DNA of 15,930 bases from Holosporales bacterium. GTDB lineage: Bacteria > Pseudomonadota > Alphaproteobacteria > BNTO01. How positions within the stretch are numbered: position 1 is the first letter of the stretch; each line of letters opens with the position of its first letter. The notes below the pieces were generated by a model. That model saw only the letters and a list, made by a program, of their open reading frames with translations. It made no database searches and had not been told where the DNA came from. A program made the translations under genes and the position numbers. Shown here one piece after another: positions 6,998 to 13,683 of the stretch. Location of the stretch: positions 1 through 15,930 of the forward strand of contig JAISRQ010000044.1 of assembly GCA_031273545.1 (NCBI GenBank). The letters are read 5' to 3'.

Positions 6998-7117
6998 ATG
7001 CCCAATTTGCGTGAAAATGCACGATTCTGCGCACTTGTTCTCGTTGTCTTTTTTTCCCTCAACTATTTTCTACGTGTTTATGCTACTTTGCTACGTGATG
7101 ACTGGAGAATTATGTGA
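6998..7117 (+). CDS. Small single-helix membrane protein candidate overlapping rsmA start
   Basis: A 39-codon ORF starts at an ATG at 6998 and stops at TGA 7115-7117, overlapping the GTG start of rsmA (ATGTGAGTG). The peptide has a polar basic start (MPNLRENARF), a hydrophobic stretch CALVLVVFFSLNYFL, and a charged end (RDDWRIM), consistent with one membrane helix. The arrangement is a classic stop-start overlap for coupled translation. Against it, no ribosome binding site precedes the ATG, and I recognise no family. It may be a real small protein, a leader peptide that controls rsmA, or chance. Confidence 0.35.
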   Translation: MPNLRENARFCALVLVVFFSLNYFLRVYATLLRDDWRIM

Positions 7118-8232
7118 GTGTGTTCAATATGCCAAGTGAAACATTGCAAATAATAAAGGACCTCGGCTTGCTTGATGATCGTCGGCGTGCCAAGAGGTTT
7201 GGGCAACACTTTTTGACGGACCCACGCATATTGTCAAGCATTGTGGACGCTGCAGAGCCCATAAGTGGGTCCATTGTTGTGGAAATCGGGCCAGGACCAG
7301 GTGGTTTGACTCGCGAAATATTAAAGAGAGGACCGGAACGCGTAGTCGTAATTGAGAAGGATGAGCGCTTTGTTGGTATGTTGGAGTCTCTAGGTGTTAC
7401 TGTATTTAATGAGGATGCAACGAATTTTGATTTTGCAAAGGTTAGAGGGCCAGCAGGGGAGGGGAGTCGTTTGGCTCCATTCGAGGCATGTGCAAGGGAA
7501 GTTTCGCTTCATCTTAGGTATGTAGAAAGGGAGGATGACCTGGCGGCACCGCTATGCACGCAAACAACTTCGACGCATGTGGCGGAGACAAAAGGCGATG
7601 GTTCAAAAATATGGGACGCGATTACGGCTGCGGTACGAGCGGGCATTTGTCCTCCTCTTGATTTCGAATCGAGGGAGATTCCGGATATTCCTGCCCTGAT
7701 TAACAAAATATTTCAACCAACGCCCTCATTTCTAAAAAACGACTTTCCCAAAACGCCCATCGACAATGGATCTAGTAAATGTGGGGATTGGCAGAATAAG
7801 TCAGGATGGCCCCTTCAAAATCTTTCGTACCCACCTGGGGCGAGGGGGAATGACCGCCCGATCAAAGTAATTTCGAATTTGCCATATAACGTTGGAACGG
7901 CGATTTTTTTGAACATACTACGGCATCTCTCTGGTGTATGCAGTATGACTTTGATGTTCCAAAAAGAGGTTGCTGAACGTTTGTTAGCTAAACCAGGAAG
8001 CAGAGACTACGGACGATTGGCTGCCCTTAGCCAATATTTTACGACGGGGAAACGGACTATGCGACTTGCCCCTGGGGCATTTTATCCGCCACCGAAAGTT
8101 TTTTCCGATGTGGTGCATTTTATTCCAAACGTTGGCGCGGATGTTACTTTGTTTGACGATTTATCAGCATTTTGCTCTGAAATATTCCAATACAAACGCA
8201 AAAAATTAAAAAATAGGTTAAAACATTTGTAG
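7114..8232 (+). CDS. rsmA: 16S rRNA adenine dimethyltransferase RsmA (KsgA) with large insertion
   Basis: Dimethylates the two adjacent adenines in the 3' terminal hairpin of 16S rRNA during small-subunit assembly, using S-adenosylmethionine. The GTG at 7114 has GGAG six bases upstream. The protein has 372 residues against about 270 in most relatives. Recognisable parts are RAKRFGQHFLTD (25-36), SAM motif I VEIGPGPGGLT (56-66), the acidic EKDE (81-84), the NEDATNFDF motif (99-107), catalytic SNLPYNVGT (254-262), FQKEVAERLLA (282-292) and FYPPPKV (323-329). Between residues of about 111 and 247 lies an insertion of roughly 135 residues where relatives have about ten. It is polar, Pro- and Gly-rich, with no recognised domain. 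The protein ends at YKRKKLKNRLKHL, so the usual final 35-40 residues of the C-terminal domain are absent. All catalytic motifs are intact, so activity is plausible. Confidence 0.92.
   Translation: MSVFNMPSETLQIIKDLGLLDDRRRAKRFGQHFLTDPRILSSIVDAAEPISGSIVVEIGPGPGGLTREILKRGPERVVVIEKDERFVGMLESLGVTVFNEDATNFDFAKVRGPAGEGSRLAPFEACAREVSLHLRYVEREDDLAAPLCTQTTSTHVAETKGDGSKIWDAITAAVRAGICPPLDFESREIPDIPALINKIFQPTPSFLKNDFPKTPIDNGSSKCGDWQNKSGWPLQNLSYPPGARGNDRPIKVISNLPYNVGTAIFLNILRHLSGVCSMTLMFQKEVAERLLAKPGSRDYGRLAALSQYFTTGKRTMRLAPGAFYPPPKVFSDVVHFIPNVGADVTLFDDLSAFCSEIFQYKRKKLKNRLKHL
7444..7854 (+). other. Insertion segment inside rsmA
   Basis: This in-frame segment encodes residues of about 111-247, absent from normal RsmA proteins. 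It separates the NEDATNFDF motif from the SNLPY catalytic motif. It keeps the frame across about 410 bases, has similar base composition to its surroundings, and has no splice, intein or transposase signature that I can identify. G-rich words occur near both ends (GGGGAGGGGAG near 7456, GCGAGGGGGAA near 7840), possibly an eroded direct repeat. Confidence 0.6.
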
Positions 8233-8390
8233 TCCCGAAAAATTGAAAAGCCTTGGTTTTCCTACGCTAGTGTTATTTTTATGGAAAAACGATCTCATTT
8301 TTGTATATCATCGGGGACCGAGAGGGACGATGGTTTCACCCTTATCCTTGCAAGGGAAAGCGCGAAGCCACAAGCTATGATGAGGAGCAA
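8233..8390 (+). other. Gap between rsmA and the unknown exported protein gene
   Basis: No convincing promoter or terminator is visible. Reading on in the +1 frame from the rsmA stop gives a short open stretch that includes EKLKSLGF, which faintly recalls the C-terminal part of RsmA proteins, but the next residues do not match the expected Arg-x-Glu-x-Leu motif. Confidence 0.3.
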
Positions 8391-9941
8391 ATGATTTACA
8401 CAAAGAACATGAGAATAGGCAAGAATAGAGGAAATCGCATAAATAAAAATGCTATGCAACTGTCAAATCGCACGAAAGCTAGGTCCCGTCAGGGCTTGGT
8501 GTTGTTATGTCGTGGGGCAGTGCTTCTGACGTGGAGTTGTGTGGTAGGAGTGAGTCTGGATTTAGGTGCGTTTGGAAGTAGCAGTGCTCCGAGATGTGTA
8601 AGTAATGTTTATAGTACTACAAGAGTATTTCGTGATGCTGATGAAGTATTAGGAAGTATTCTTACTAATGTCGAAGCGAATAACCTTACTGCATTTGGAC
8701 AACCGAAAGATCCGATAACTTGCTTAATGCAGGAGCTTCAGCTAAGCGTAAAAGTAAATGGACAAAGCACAAAACTAACATCAGGCATTTTGTCGGACTG
8801 GAATGTAGGTGTAGTTTTGGAACTAATCTCTTCTATCAATAGTTGTCCTCGTTGCCAATCTTTACGTGTTGACTTATATGAGGCTGTATTAGTGCTGGGA
8901 GCTGCTTTAAAATACCTACTAAAAGTAGGCCAATTGGATTGCGCCATTAAGGTAAACGCACTGATCGCGGAAGCCTTTAATAAGGCAAAGTTTGTAGCGG
9001 TCCGTCCTGAGTACGGGAAAACGGTGATTCGCACGTACGGAAGCATTTTCACAGCAGTACAACAGACGAGCGTATCGGAAGAGAATATTCTGGACAAACC
9101 AGGTGACTTTAATATAAAGGAAATTAAAGAACACGTTAAATCAACTTTATCCTCGATTTGCAGTGTCGCACGCAAATATAATTCAGCCACGAGTAAAAAT
9201 GGTGGACCAGATATATTTGGTCTCGGAAGGTATTATTGGGTGAATCAAATTCAGGAAGGTGCAACTGTAGAAAGCATAATGGACTACGATTACTTTTCTA
9301 AATTAAAGAAGCTACAGCAAAACCTTGCTAACGTGCAGCTTAATCTATCTGAGTTTAATGTAGTAGATCTAGGTGGTGATGATGGGAAGTATGATAATTC
9401 ATGCGTTCTGCTTTCCTCTAGCAATCAACGATTCGGAGAGAATGATTACCCTGGGAACAGAGTGTATAGCATTCGGGAACTTGTTTGTAAAAGATTCTGG
9501 GCAATATTTAAGGAAGCTCCTGAACGTATTCAAAATAACGAATACTTGAGTCGTGATTGGAGTCTTTTCGGTGCATTCATTGGCCGAAACAACGTTGTCG
9601 ACCTGGTATTTCTACAGTGGCTACTGATTTTTATGGACGAGGACATTTTTCGAGAAAAGAGCGCACTAGGGTGGCAAAGTATGAGGATGTCCATACAAGC
9701 TATGAGAGAAGGATATACACCTGACAGAAAGATTAAGGATCTCATTTACTACAACAATACGCACTTATACAGTCCATATTTACCAATACACTGTTCTGCT
9801 AAAACAATGATGCCGCCTTCGCATTCTGAAGCGGTTTCTAATACCAAAACGGTCTTCACAGACTTTCCTTACAACCCATTGTGGCTAGATTTAATAGCAA
9901 GAGTACTTGGAATCAACAAAATACAGCACCGTTCCAGCTAA
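8391..9941 (+). CDS. Unknown exported protein
   Basis: I do not recognise this protein of 516 residues. The ATG at 8391 is preceded by GAGGAG three bases away; upstream in-frame codons to 8301 are less likely. The N-terminus has many Lys/Arg/Asn residues (about 1-43), then a hydrophobic run of about 45-62 (GLVLLCRGAVLLTWSCVVGVSL) and a small-residue stretch (GAFGSSSAP) like a signal peptide with a long basic region. The mature part is mixed alpha-helical in appearance, with a Cys pair (SCPRC), several aromatic-rich segments (RDWSLFGAFIGRNN, DFPYNPLWLDLIARVLGI) and no visible enzyme motif. Its stop overlaps the dnaB stop by 4 bases in a convergent arrangement. The full-length open frame and ribosome binding site support a real gene. 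An extracytoplasmic or host-directed role is only inference. Confidence 0.75.
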   Translation: MIYTKNMRIGKNRGNRINKNAMQLSNRTKARSRQGLVLLCRGAVLLTWSCVVGVSLDLGAFGSSSAPRCVSNVYSTTRVFRDADEVLGSILTNVEANNLTAFGQPKDPITCLMQELQLSVKVNGQSTKLTSGILSDWNVGVVLELISSINSCPRCQSLRVDLYEAVLVLGAALKYLLKVGQLDCAIKVNALIAEAFNKAKFVAVRPEYGKTVIRTYGSIFTAVQQTSVSEENILDKPGDFNIKEIKEHVKSTLSSICSVARKYNSATSKNGGPDIFGLGRYYWVNQIQEGATVESIMDYDYFSKLKKLQQNLANVQLNLSEFNVVDLGGDDGKYDNSCVLLSSSNQRFGENDYPGNRVYSIRELVCKRFWAIFKEAPERIQNNEYLSRDWSLFGAFIGRNNVVDLVFLQWLLIFMDEDIFREKSALGWQSMRMSIQAMREGYTPDRKIKDLIYYNNTHLYSPYLPIHCSAKTMMPPSHSEAVSNTKTVFTDFPYNPLWLDLIARVLGINKIQHRSS

Positions 9942-11365
9942 GCCGCATTCCCAAATTTCGTCAACTGCGCATCGAAGAAAAGCTTGACTGTTCCAACTGG
10001 GCCATGACGTTGTTTCGCAATAATGACGTCAGCCTGGTTGTATATTGACCCCATCCTTTGTTGCCATGCCGTATGTTCTTCTGTTCCGTCCTTGGGTTCT
10101 TTTCGGCTCTCGTAATATTCTTCGCGATATATGAACATGACAACATCGGCATCTTGCTCAATTGAGCCAGACTCTCGCAAGTCTGCAAGTTGGGGGCGCT
10201 TGTCGTCTCGTTGCTCCACTGCGCGCGACAACTGAGATAACGCCAACACCGGAACATTTAATTCTTTCGCAAGAGTCTTTAGTGAGCGCGTTATACTTGA
10301 TACTTCTTGAACGCGCCCATCTGAACTTTTCTTCGACGCTGCATCAATTAATTGCAGGTAATCAATTACTATCATTCCCACATTATGTTGTCGTTTCAGT
10401 CGTCGCGCCTTATTGCGCAAAGCAGATACGCTTAGCCCAGGGGTGTCGTCTATAAACATTTTCACGTCATGAATATTGCGACTAACTTCCACAAATTTTG
10501 GAAAATCCTCCCTTCGGATCGCCCCTCGCCTGATCTTATCAGAGGAAATCCCTGATTCGCTTGCCAATATGCGCATAGCCAGCTGTTCAGCAGACATTTC
10601 CAATGAAAAGAACGCGACAACGGCCCCCTCCCTTTGATTCACGTTATATGCTCTTGCTGCGTTAAAGGCGATATTTGTTGCAAGAGCGGTCTTCCCCATA
10701 GACGGGCGCCCAGCCAATATCAGCAAATCCGACGGATGCATTCCGCCAAGCCAACGGTCCAAATCCAGCAATCCAGACGTCACCCCAACTATATGACTAT
10801 CGCGCTTGAATGCTTCTTCCGCAGATTCAATCGCTTGGGTTAGCGCGTCACGAAACGCAACTGTGTTCGAAGTTGCACCTTGCGTAACCAAGCTGTATAG
10901 TTTGCGCTCTACCCCTTCGACGATGTCTACTGCAGACGTATCAATCTCGCTTGTACGACATTCGTCTGTTGTTTCCTGCGCAATGCTCATGAGCTGACGA
11001 CGCAAATACAAATCGTAGATGATCCTCCCATAATCGCCAGTGTTCATCACAGAAATGACGGAAGTAGTTAGGTCCACAAGATAACCGGCACCACCGATGT
11101 TTTTCAATATTTCGCTTTGATTAAAAAAATCTTTCAGGGTAATTGGGTCAGCTACCTGATTCTTTTCCAAAAGAGCTTGTATTGCTTGGTAGATTTGTCC
11201 ATGTGCTGGATAGTGAAAATGTTCAGGTTTTAGAAATTCTATAACATTTTCAATTGCCCTATTGTTGAGCAATATTGCCCCTAATAGAGCTTGCTCGGCT
11301 TCTATATTATGAGGAACGGATGCATCCTCTGTTTTCGTTACAACAAGCGCATTTGATTCAGACAT
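9938..11365 (-). CDS. dnaB: Replicative DNA helicase DnaB
   Basis: The hexameric helicase that unwinds DNA at the replication fork and recruits primase. With the ATG at 11365 it has 475 residues, typical for the family. The N-terminal domain begins PHNIEAEQALLGAILLNN. The RecA-like motor has Walker A GRPSMGKT (219-226), FFSLEMSAEQLAMR, Walker B MIVIDYLQLI (331-340), ALSQLSRAVEQR and DLRESGSIEQDADVV, all intact. An in-frame ATG at 11395 would add ten residues (MQRVKCRVSP), but it sits directly after a good -10 box, leaving almost no leader; the ATG at 11365 gives a leader of about 30 bases. There is no strong Shine-Dalgarno at either. Divergent from pgk and convergent with the unknown exported protein gene. 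Confidence 0.96.
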   Translation of the reverse strand: MSESNALVVTKTEDASVPHNIEAEQALLGAILLNNRAIENVIEFLKPEHFHYPAHGQIYQAIQALLEKNQVADPITLKDFFNQSEILKNIGGAGYLVDLTTSVISVMNTGDYGRIIYDLYLRRQLMSIAQETTDECRTSEIDTSAVDIVEGVERKLYSLVTQGATSNTVAFRDALTQAIESAEEAFKRDSHIVGVTSGLLDLDRWLGGMHPSDLLILAGRPSMGKTALATNIAFNAARAYNVNQREGAVVAFFSLEMSAEQLAMRILASESGISSDKIRRGAIRREDFPKFVEVSRNIHDVKMFIDDTPGLSVSALRNKARRLKRQHNVGMIVIDYLQLIDAASKKSSDGRVQEVSSITRSLKTLAKELNVPVLALSQLSRAVEQRDDKRPQLADLRESGSIEQDADVVMFIYREEYYESRKEPKDGTEEHTAWQQRMGSIYNQADVIIAKQRHGPVGTVKLFFDAQLTKFGNAA

Positions 11366-11400
11366 TGGCGAGACACGGCATTTGACACGTTGCATATCAG

Positions 11401-11430
11401 ATTATATAGCATCAACTGCTAAATCTGTAA
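11401..11430 (-). promoter_or_regulatory. dnaB: Predicted sigma70 promoter for dnaB
   Basis: On the minus strand TTACAG (11430-11425) and a perfect TATAAT (11406-11401) are 18 bases apart. Transcription would start near 11394. This supports the downstream ATG at 11365 as the dnaB start. Confidence 0.65.
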
Positions 11431-11577
11431 CAAATCTGGTAGAGAAAACAACGGACAACGAATAGAGGAAAAACCGATTTATATCAATACGGACCACAGA
11501 CTATTGGGGCGAACAAACGCGTACTATTCTTCAGTTTATAGTTCGCAACTTTTAGGCTTCTCGTCTACACCTTAAAT
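11431..11577. other. Divergent dnaB-pgk intergenic region
   Basis: The region between the two divergent promoters holds no ORF of interest. I see no strong inverted repeat that would suggest an operator, and no DnaA-box cluster or AT-rich iterons that would suggest an origin. Confidence 0.4.
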
Positions 11578-11607
11578 TTGACGAAAAGGGCGTTTCTTTT
11601 GTACAAT
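11578..11607 (+). promoter_or_regulatory. pgk: Predicted sigma70 promoter for pgk
   Basis: TTGACG (11578-11583) and TACAAT (11602-11607) are separated by 18 bases, each one mismatch from consensus. Transcription would start near 11614, about 28 bases before the ATG at 11642 and only about 7 before the in-frame TTG at 11621. Confidence 0.7.
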
Positions 11608-11641
11608 CTCCCCGGAATGTTTGAATTCACAAAGAGAGCTC

Positions 11642-12880
11642 ATGCCAAAAGATCAAGTAATTATTCGCGTAGATTTTAACGTTCCAGTCGAGAACGGCAT
11701 AATACAAGACCCCATTCGTATATTATCAGTAAAAGACACAATCGAACACTTTCGCTCTTGTCGGGTTATACTAATCTCGCACTTCAAAGACCCAAAGTTT
11801 GACGAATTATCAATCGGCAAATATTCATTCGCATCAATACTTGATGAAATAAAAAAATACATAGAAAGAGACATCATCCTTATGAATTTATTTGATGATT
11901 CTTTACAGGCGAAGATTGATGCTGCGCCGCAGGATTCATTAATTTTACTAGATAACAGTCGCTTTTGGCCCGGAGAAAAAACTTGCAACGACGGTCTCTC
12001 TAGGCGCATTGCCTCACTTGGGTCTGTCTTCATCAACGATGCCTTTTCGTGCGCGCACAGGGAGCATGCTTCCGTTACGGGGGTCGCGAAATATTTGCCA
12101 ACATATCCGGGGTACCACTTCCAATCTGAGCTAAAAGCTTTGGCGCGCGCGTTTAAGGGGTCAGACTCTGATATTCTTGCAATAATAGGTGGTTCCAAGA
12201 TTTCAACAAAATTGCCAATCTTGGAGAACTTACTTCCTAAGGTTAAGTATTTTGCTGTTGGCGGAGCAATGGCGAACACATTTTTACTAGCAAAGGGATA
12301 TCAGGTCGGATGCTCGCTTTTTGAAGAAGACTATGTCGATAAGGCAAGGGAATTGTTGCACACATATGCGGATAAGATCATGCTTCCTTGCGATGTGATG
12401 GTGGCTCCTGACTTGAATACGCCACCAGCTATTGCTGACGTAGATCAGATTCCGGAAAATCAGGCTGTGTATGACGTAGGGCCTTCGACTGCGTGTGCGT
12501 ACGTGGACGCTGCCAATCGGTGTAGCACGGTCGTTTGGAACGGAACTCTTGGAGTAGCAGAGAGTCCTTTGTTCTGCGAAGGGTCAAAGGCTGTGGCCAT
12601 GGGAATTTGCGACGCGCCTGCTTTTAGTTTGGCTGGTGGCGGGGACACGCTTGCGGCATTGGCTCAGTTTGGGCTCGCGGAAAGGTTTTCGCATGTTTGC
12701 ACTGGGGGCGGCGCATTTTTGGAGTGGCTTGCTCACGGGGAGTTGCCTGCGGAGCGGACGTTTACGCCGGCGGGGCTAGATGTTGCGGATCAGAAACTGA
12801 ATGATAGTGAGCGTTTACTATCCAAAGAAGTTCGTGATCTTTTGAGGAGCCTTGTTCGTGAGAGTGTGGATAGCGTGTAG
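11642..12880 (+). CDS. pgk: Phosphoglycerate kinase
   Basis: Transfers phosphate between 1,3-bisphosphoglycerate and ADP in glycolysis, in the cytoplasm. The 412-residue form has VIIRVDFNVP with the substrate-binding Arg, Asp and Asn, SHF for the usual S/A-H-L/F-G-R-P, LDNSRFWPGE, INDAFSCAHREHASVTG, the nucleotide-site GGSKISTK, VGGAMANTFLLAKG, VVWNGTLGVAE, and LAGGGDTLAAL followed by CTGGGAFLEWL. The last blocks are alphaproteobacterial in style. The Arg of the HFGRP motif is replaced (HFKDP), and the WNGP proline is Thr. The C-terminus runs about 35 residues past the usual LPG end. The ATG at 11642 fits the promoter and has GAGAG upstream. A TTG at 11621 would add MNSQREL, which aligns well with the usual N-terminus, so that start is a real alternative. 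Confidence 0.94.
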   Translation: MPKDQVIIRVDFNVPVENGIIQDPIRILSVKDTIEHFRSCRVILISHFKDPKFDELSIGKYSFASILDEIKKYIERDIILMNLFDDSLQAKIDAAPQDSLILLDNSRFWPGEKTCNDGLSRRIASLGSVFINDAFSCAHREHASVTGVAKYLPTYPGYHFQSELKALARAFKGSDSDILAIIGGSKISTKLPILENLLPKVKYFAVGGAMANTFLLAKGYQVGCSLFEEDYVDKARELLHTYADKIMLPCDVMVAPDLNTPPAIADVDQIPENQAVYDVGPSTACAYVDAANRCSTVVWNGTLGVAESPLFCEGSKAVAMGICDAPAFSLAGGGDTLAALAQFGLAERFSHVCTGGGAFLEWLAHGELPAERTFTPAGLDVADQKLNDSERLLSKEVRDLLRSLVRESVDSV

Positions 12881-12916
12881 GCACGTGCTATTTGAATATT
12901 ACATCTTCTGTTCTTT

Positions 12917-13612
12917 ATGAATATTACGTACGTTTTTTGCTCTGGATTTGGATTCTCAAAGGATTATTGGAGTCCTCTTGTTGATTTACTTGGAGCATCA
13001 AACGTCGTTTATTATCAAAAAGGTCATATTCTTTTCACAGAACTAGAGAGGCGTAGTGACATATGCATAGGGGTTGGACATTCTTTTGGTTTTTTAGAGC
13101 TAAACAATTCAAATATTCATTTCGATTTTTTAATAGGTTTGCAAGGTTTTTTGGATTTTTGCGGATCAAATCCGCGAATGAGATGTGTTCGCGAGAATCT
13201 ATTAGATAAGATGATTGGAAACTTTGAGGAAGATCCTAAGCGTGCCTTGGAGGATTTTTATAGAAATTGCGAATATACGCCGGGGGCCTCGGCGGTGCCT
13301 GCAAATAACGTTGATGCAGATACTTTAATTGGCGACCTAAAAAAACTAAAGCAGCGCTACAAACATTGTGGAACGCCCTGCTTTATAATCGGAACTGCAC
13401 ATGACAAAATTGTACCTGCGTCGATTATTGAGGATAATTTCGCAAGCATTAGCAATGTGCGCATTTCCTGTGTTAAAAATGTATCGGGTCATACCCTTGG
13501 ATACAGCGCCCCTGAAAAGGTTGTGGAGTTTATAAACGAAGCTAAGGATTTATGTCAGGAAAGCCTATGTAATAAAAAAGATATATTCATGTCTCAAATA
13601 ATTGCGGGGTGA
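12917..13612 (+). CDS. bioH: BioH-like alpha/beta hydrolase, pimeloyl-ACP methyl ester esterase
   Basis: Predicted to remove the methyl group from pimeloyl-ACP methyl ester so that BioF can use the chain for biotin. The 231-residue protein has an alpha/beta-hydrolase layout: an N-terminal oxyanion region (FCSGFGFSKDYW), the nucleophile elbow GVGHSFG with Ser56, Asp163 in IIGTAHDKIVP, and His192 in VSGHTLGY. The catalytic triad is therefore complete and correctly spaced. The assignment to biotin synthesis rests on the adjacent bioC; by sequence alone it could be another small esterase (BioG- or BioV-like proteins do the same job). It begins 36 bases after pgk with no visible ribosome binding site, so it may be expressed by readthrough from pgk. 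The last 20 residues are polar and may be an extension. Confidence 0.72.
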   Translation: MNITYVFCSGFGFSKDYWSPLVDLLGASNVVYYQKGHILFTELERRSDICIGVGHSFGFLELNNSNIHFDFLIGLQGFLDFCGSNPRMRCVRENLLDKMIGNFEEDPKRALEDFYRNCEYTPGASAVPANNVDADTLIGDLKKLKQRYKHCGTPCFIIGTAHDKIVPASIIEDNFASISNVRISCVKNVSGHTLGYSAPEKVVEFINEAKDLCQESLCNKKDIFMSQIIAG

Positions 13613-13631
13613 AGGAACACCGCACTATAAT
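13602..13631 (+). promoter_or_regulatory. bioC: Predicted sigma70 promoter for bioC
   Basis: TTGCGG (13602-13607), overlapping the end of the bioH-like gene, and a perfect TATAAT (13626-13631) are 18 bases apart. Transcription would start near 13638, about 40 bases before bioC. This suggests bioC can be transcribed on its own. Confidence 0.55.
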
Positions 13632-13656
13632 AAAAATAGCGTTTACGACTAACCAA

Positions 13657-13683
13657 ATGAATACAAAACGACACGTAAAATGA
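13657..13683 (+). other. Eight-codon ORF overlapping the bioC start, duplicated start region
   Basis: An ATG at 13657 opens MNTKRHVK and stops at TGA 13681-13683, overlapping the bioC ATG (ATGA). The peptide and DNA resemble the true bioC start, MNTKLWKN: ATGAATACAAAACG against ATGAACACGAAACT 23 bases later. This looks like a small tandem duplication of the start region that now acts as an upstream ORF. Neither start has a strong ribosome binding site. Confidence 0.4.

Noticed and set aside
11396..11620. Replication origin near dnaB
   Set aside because: No DnaA-box cluster or AT-rich unwinding repeats; the region is explained by two divergent promoters.
11653..12279. 208-residue antisense ORF in pgk
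   Set aside because: It lies fully opposite a conserved enzyme gene, matches no family and has no promoter or ribosome binding site that I can see.
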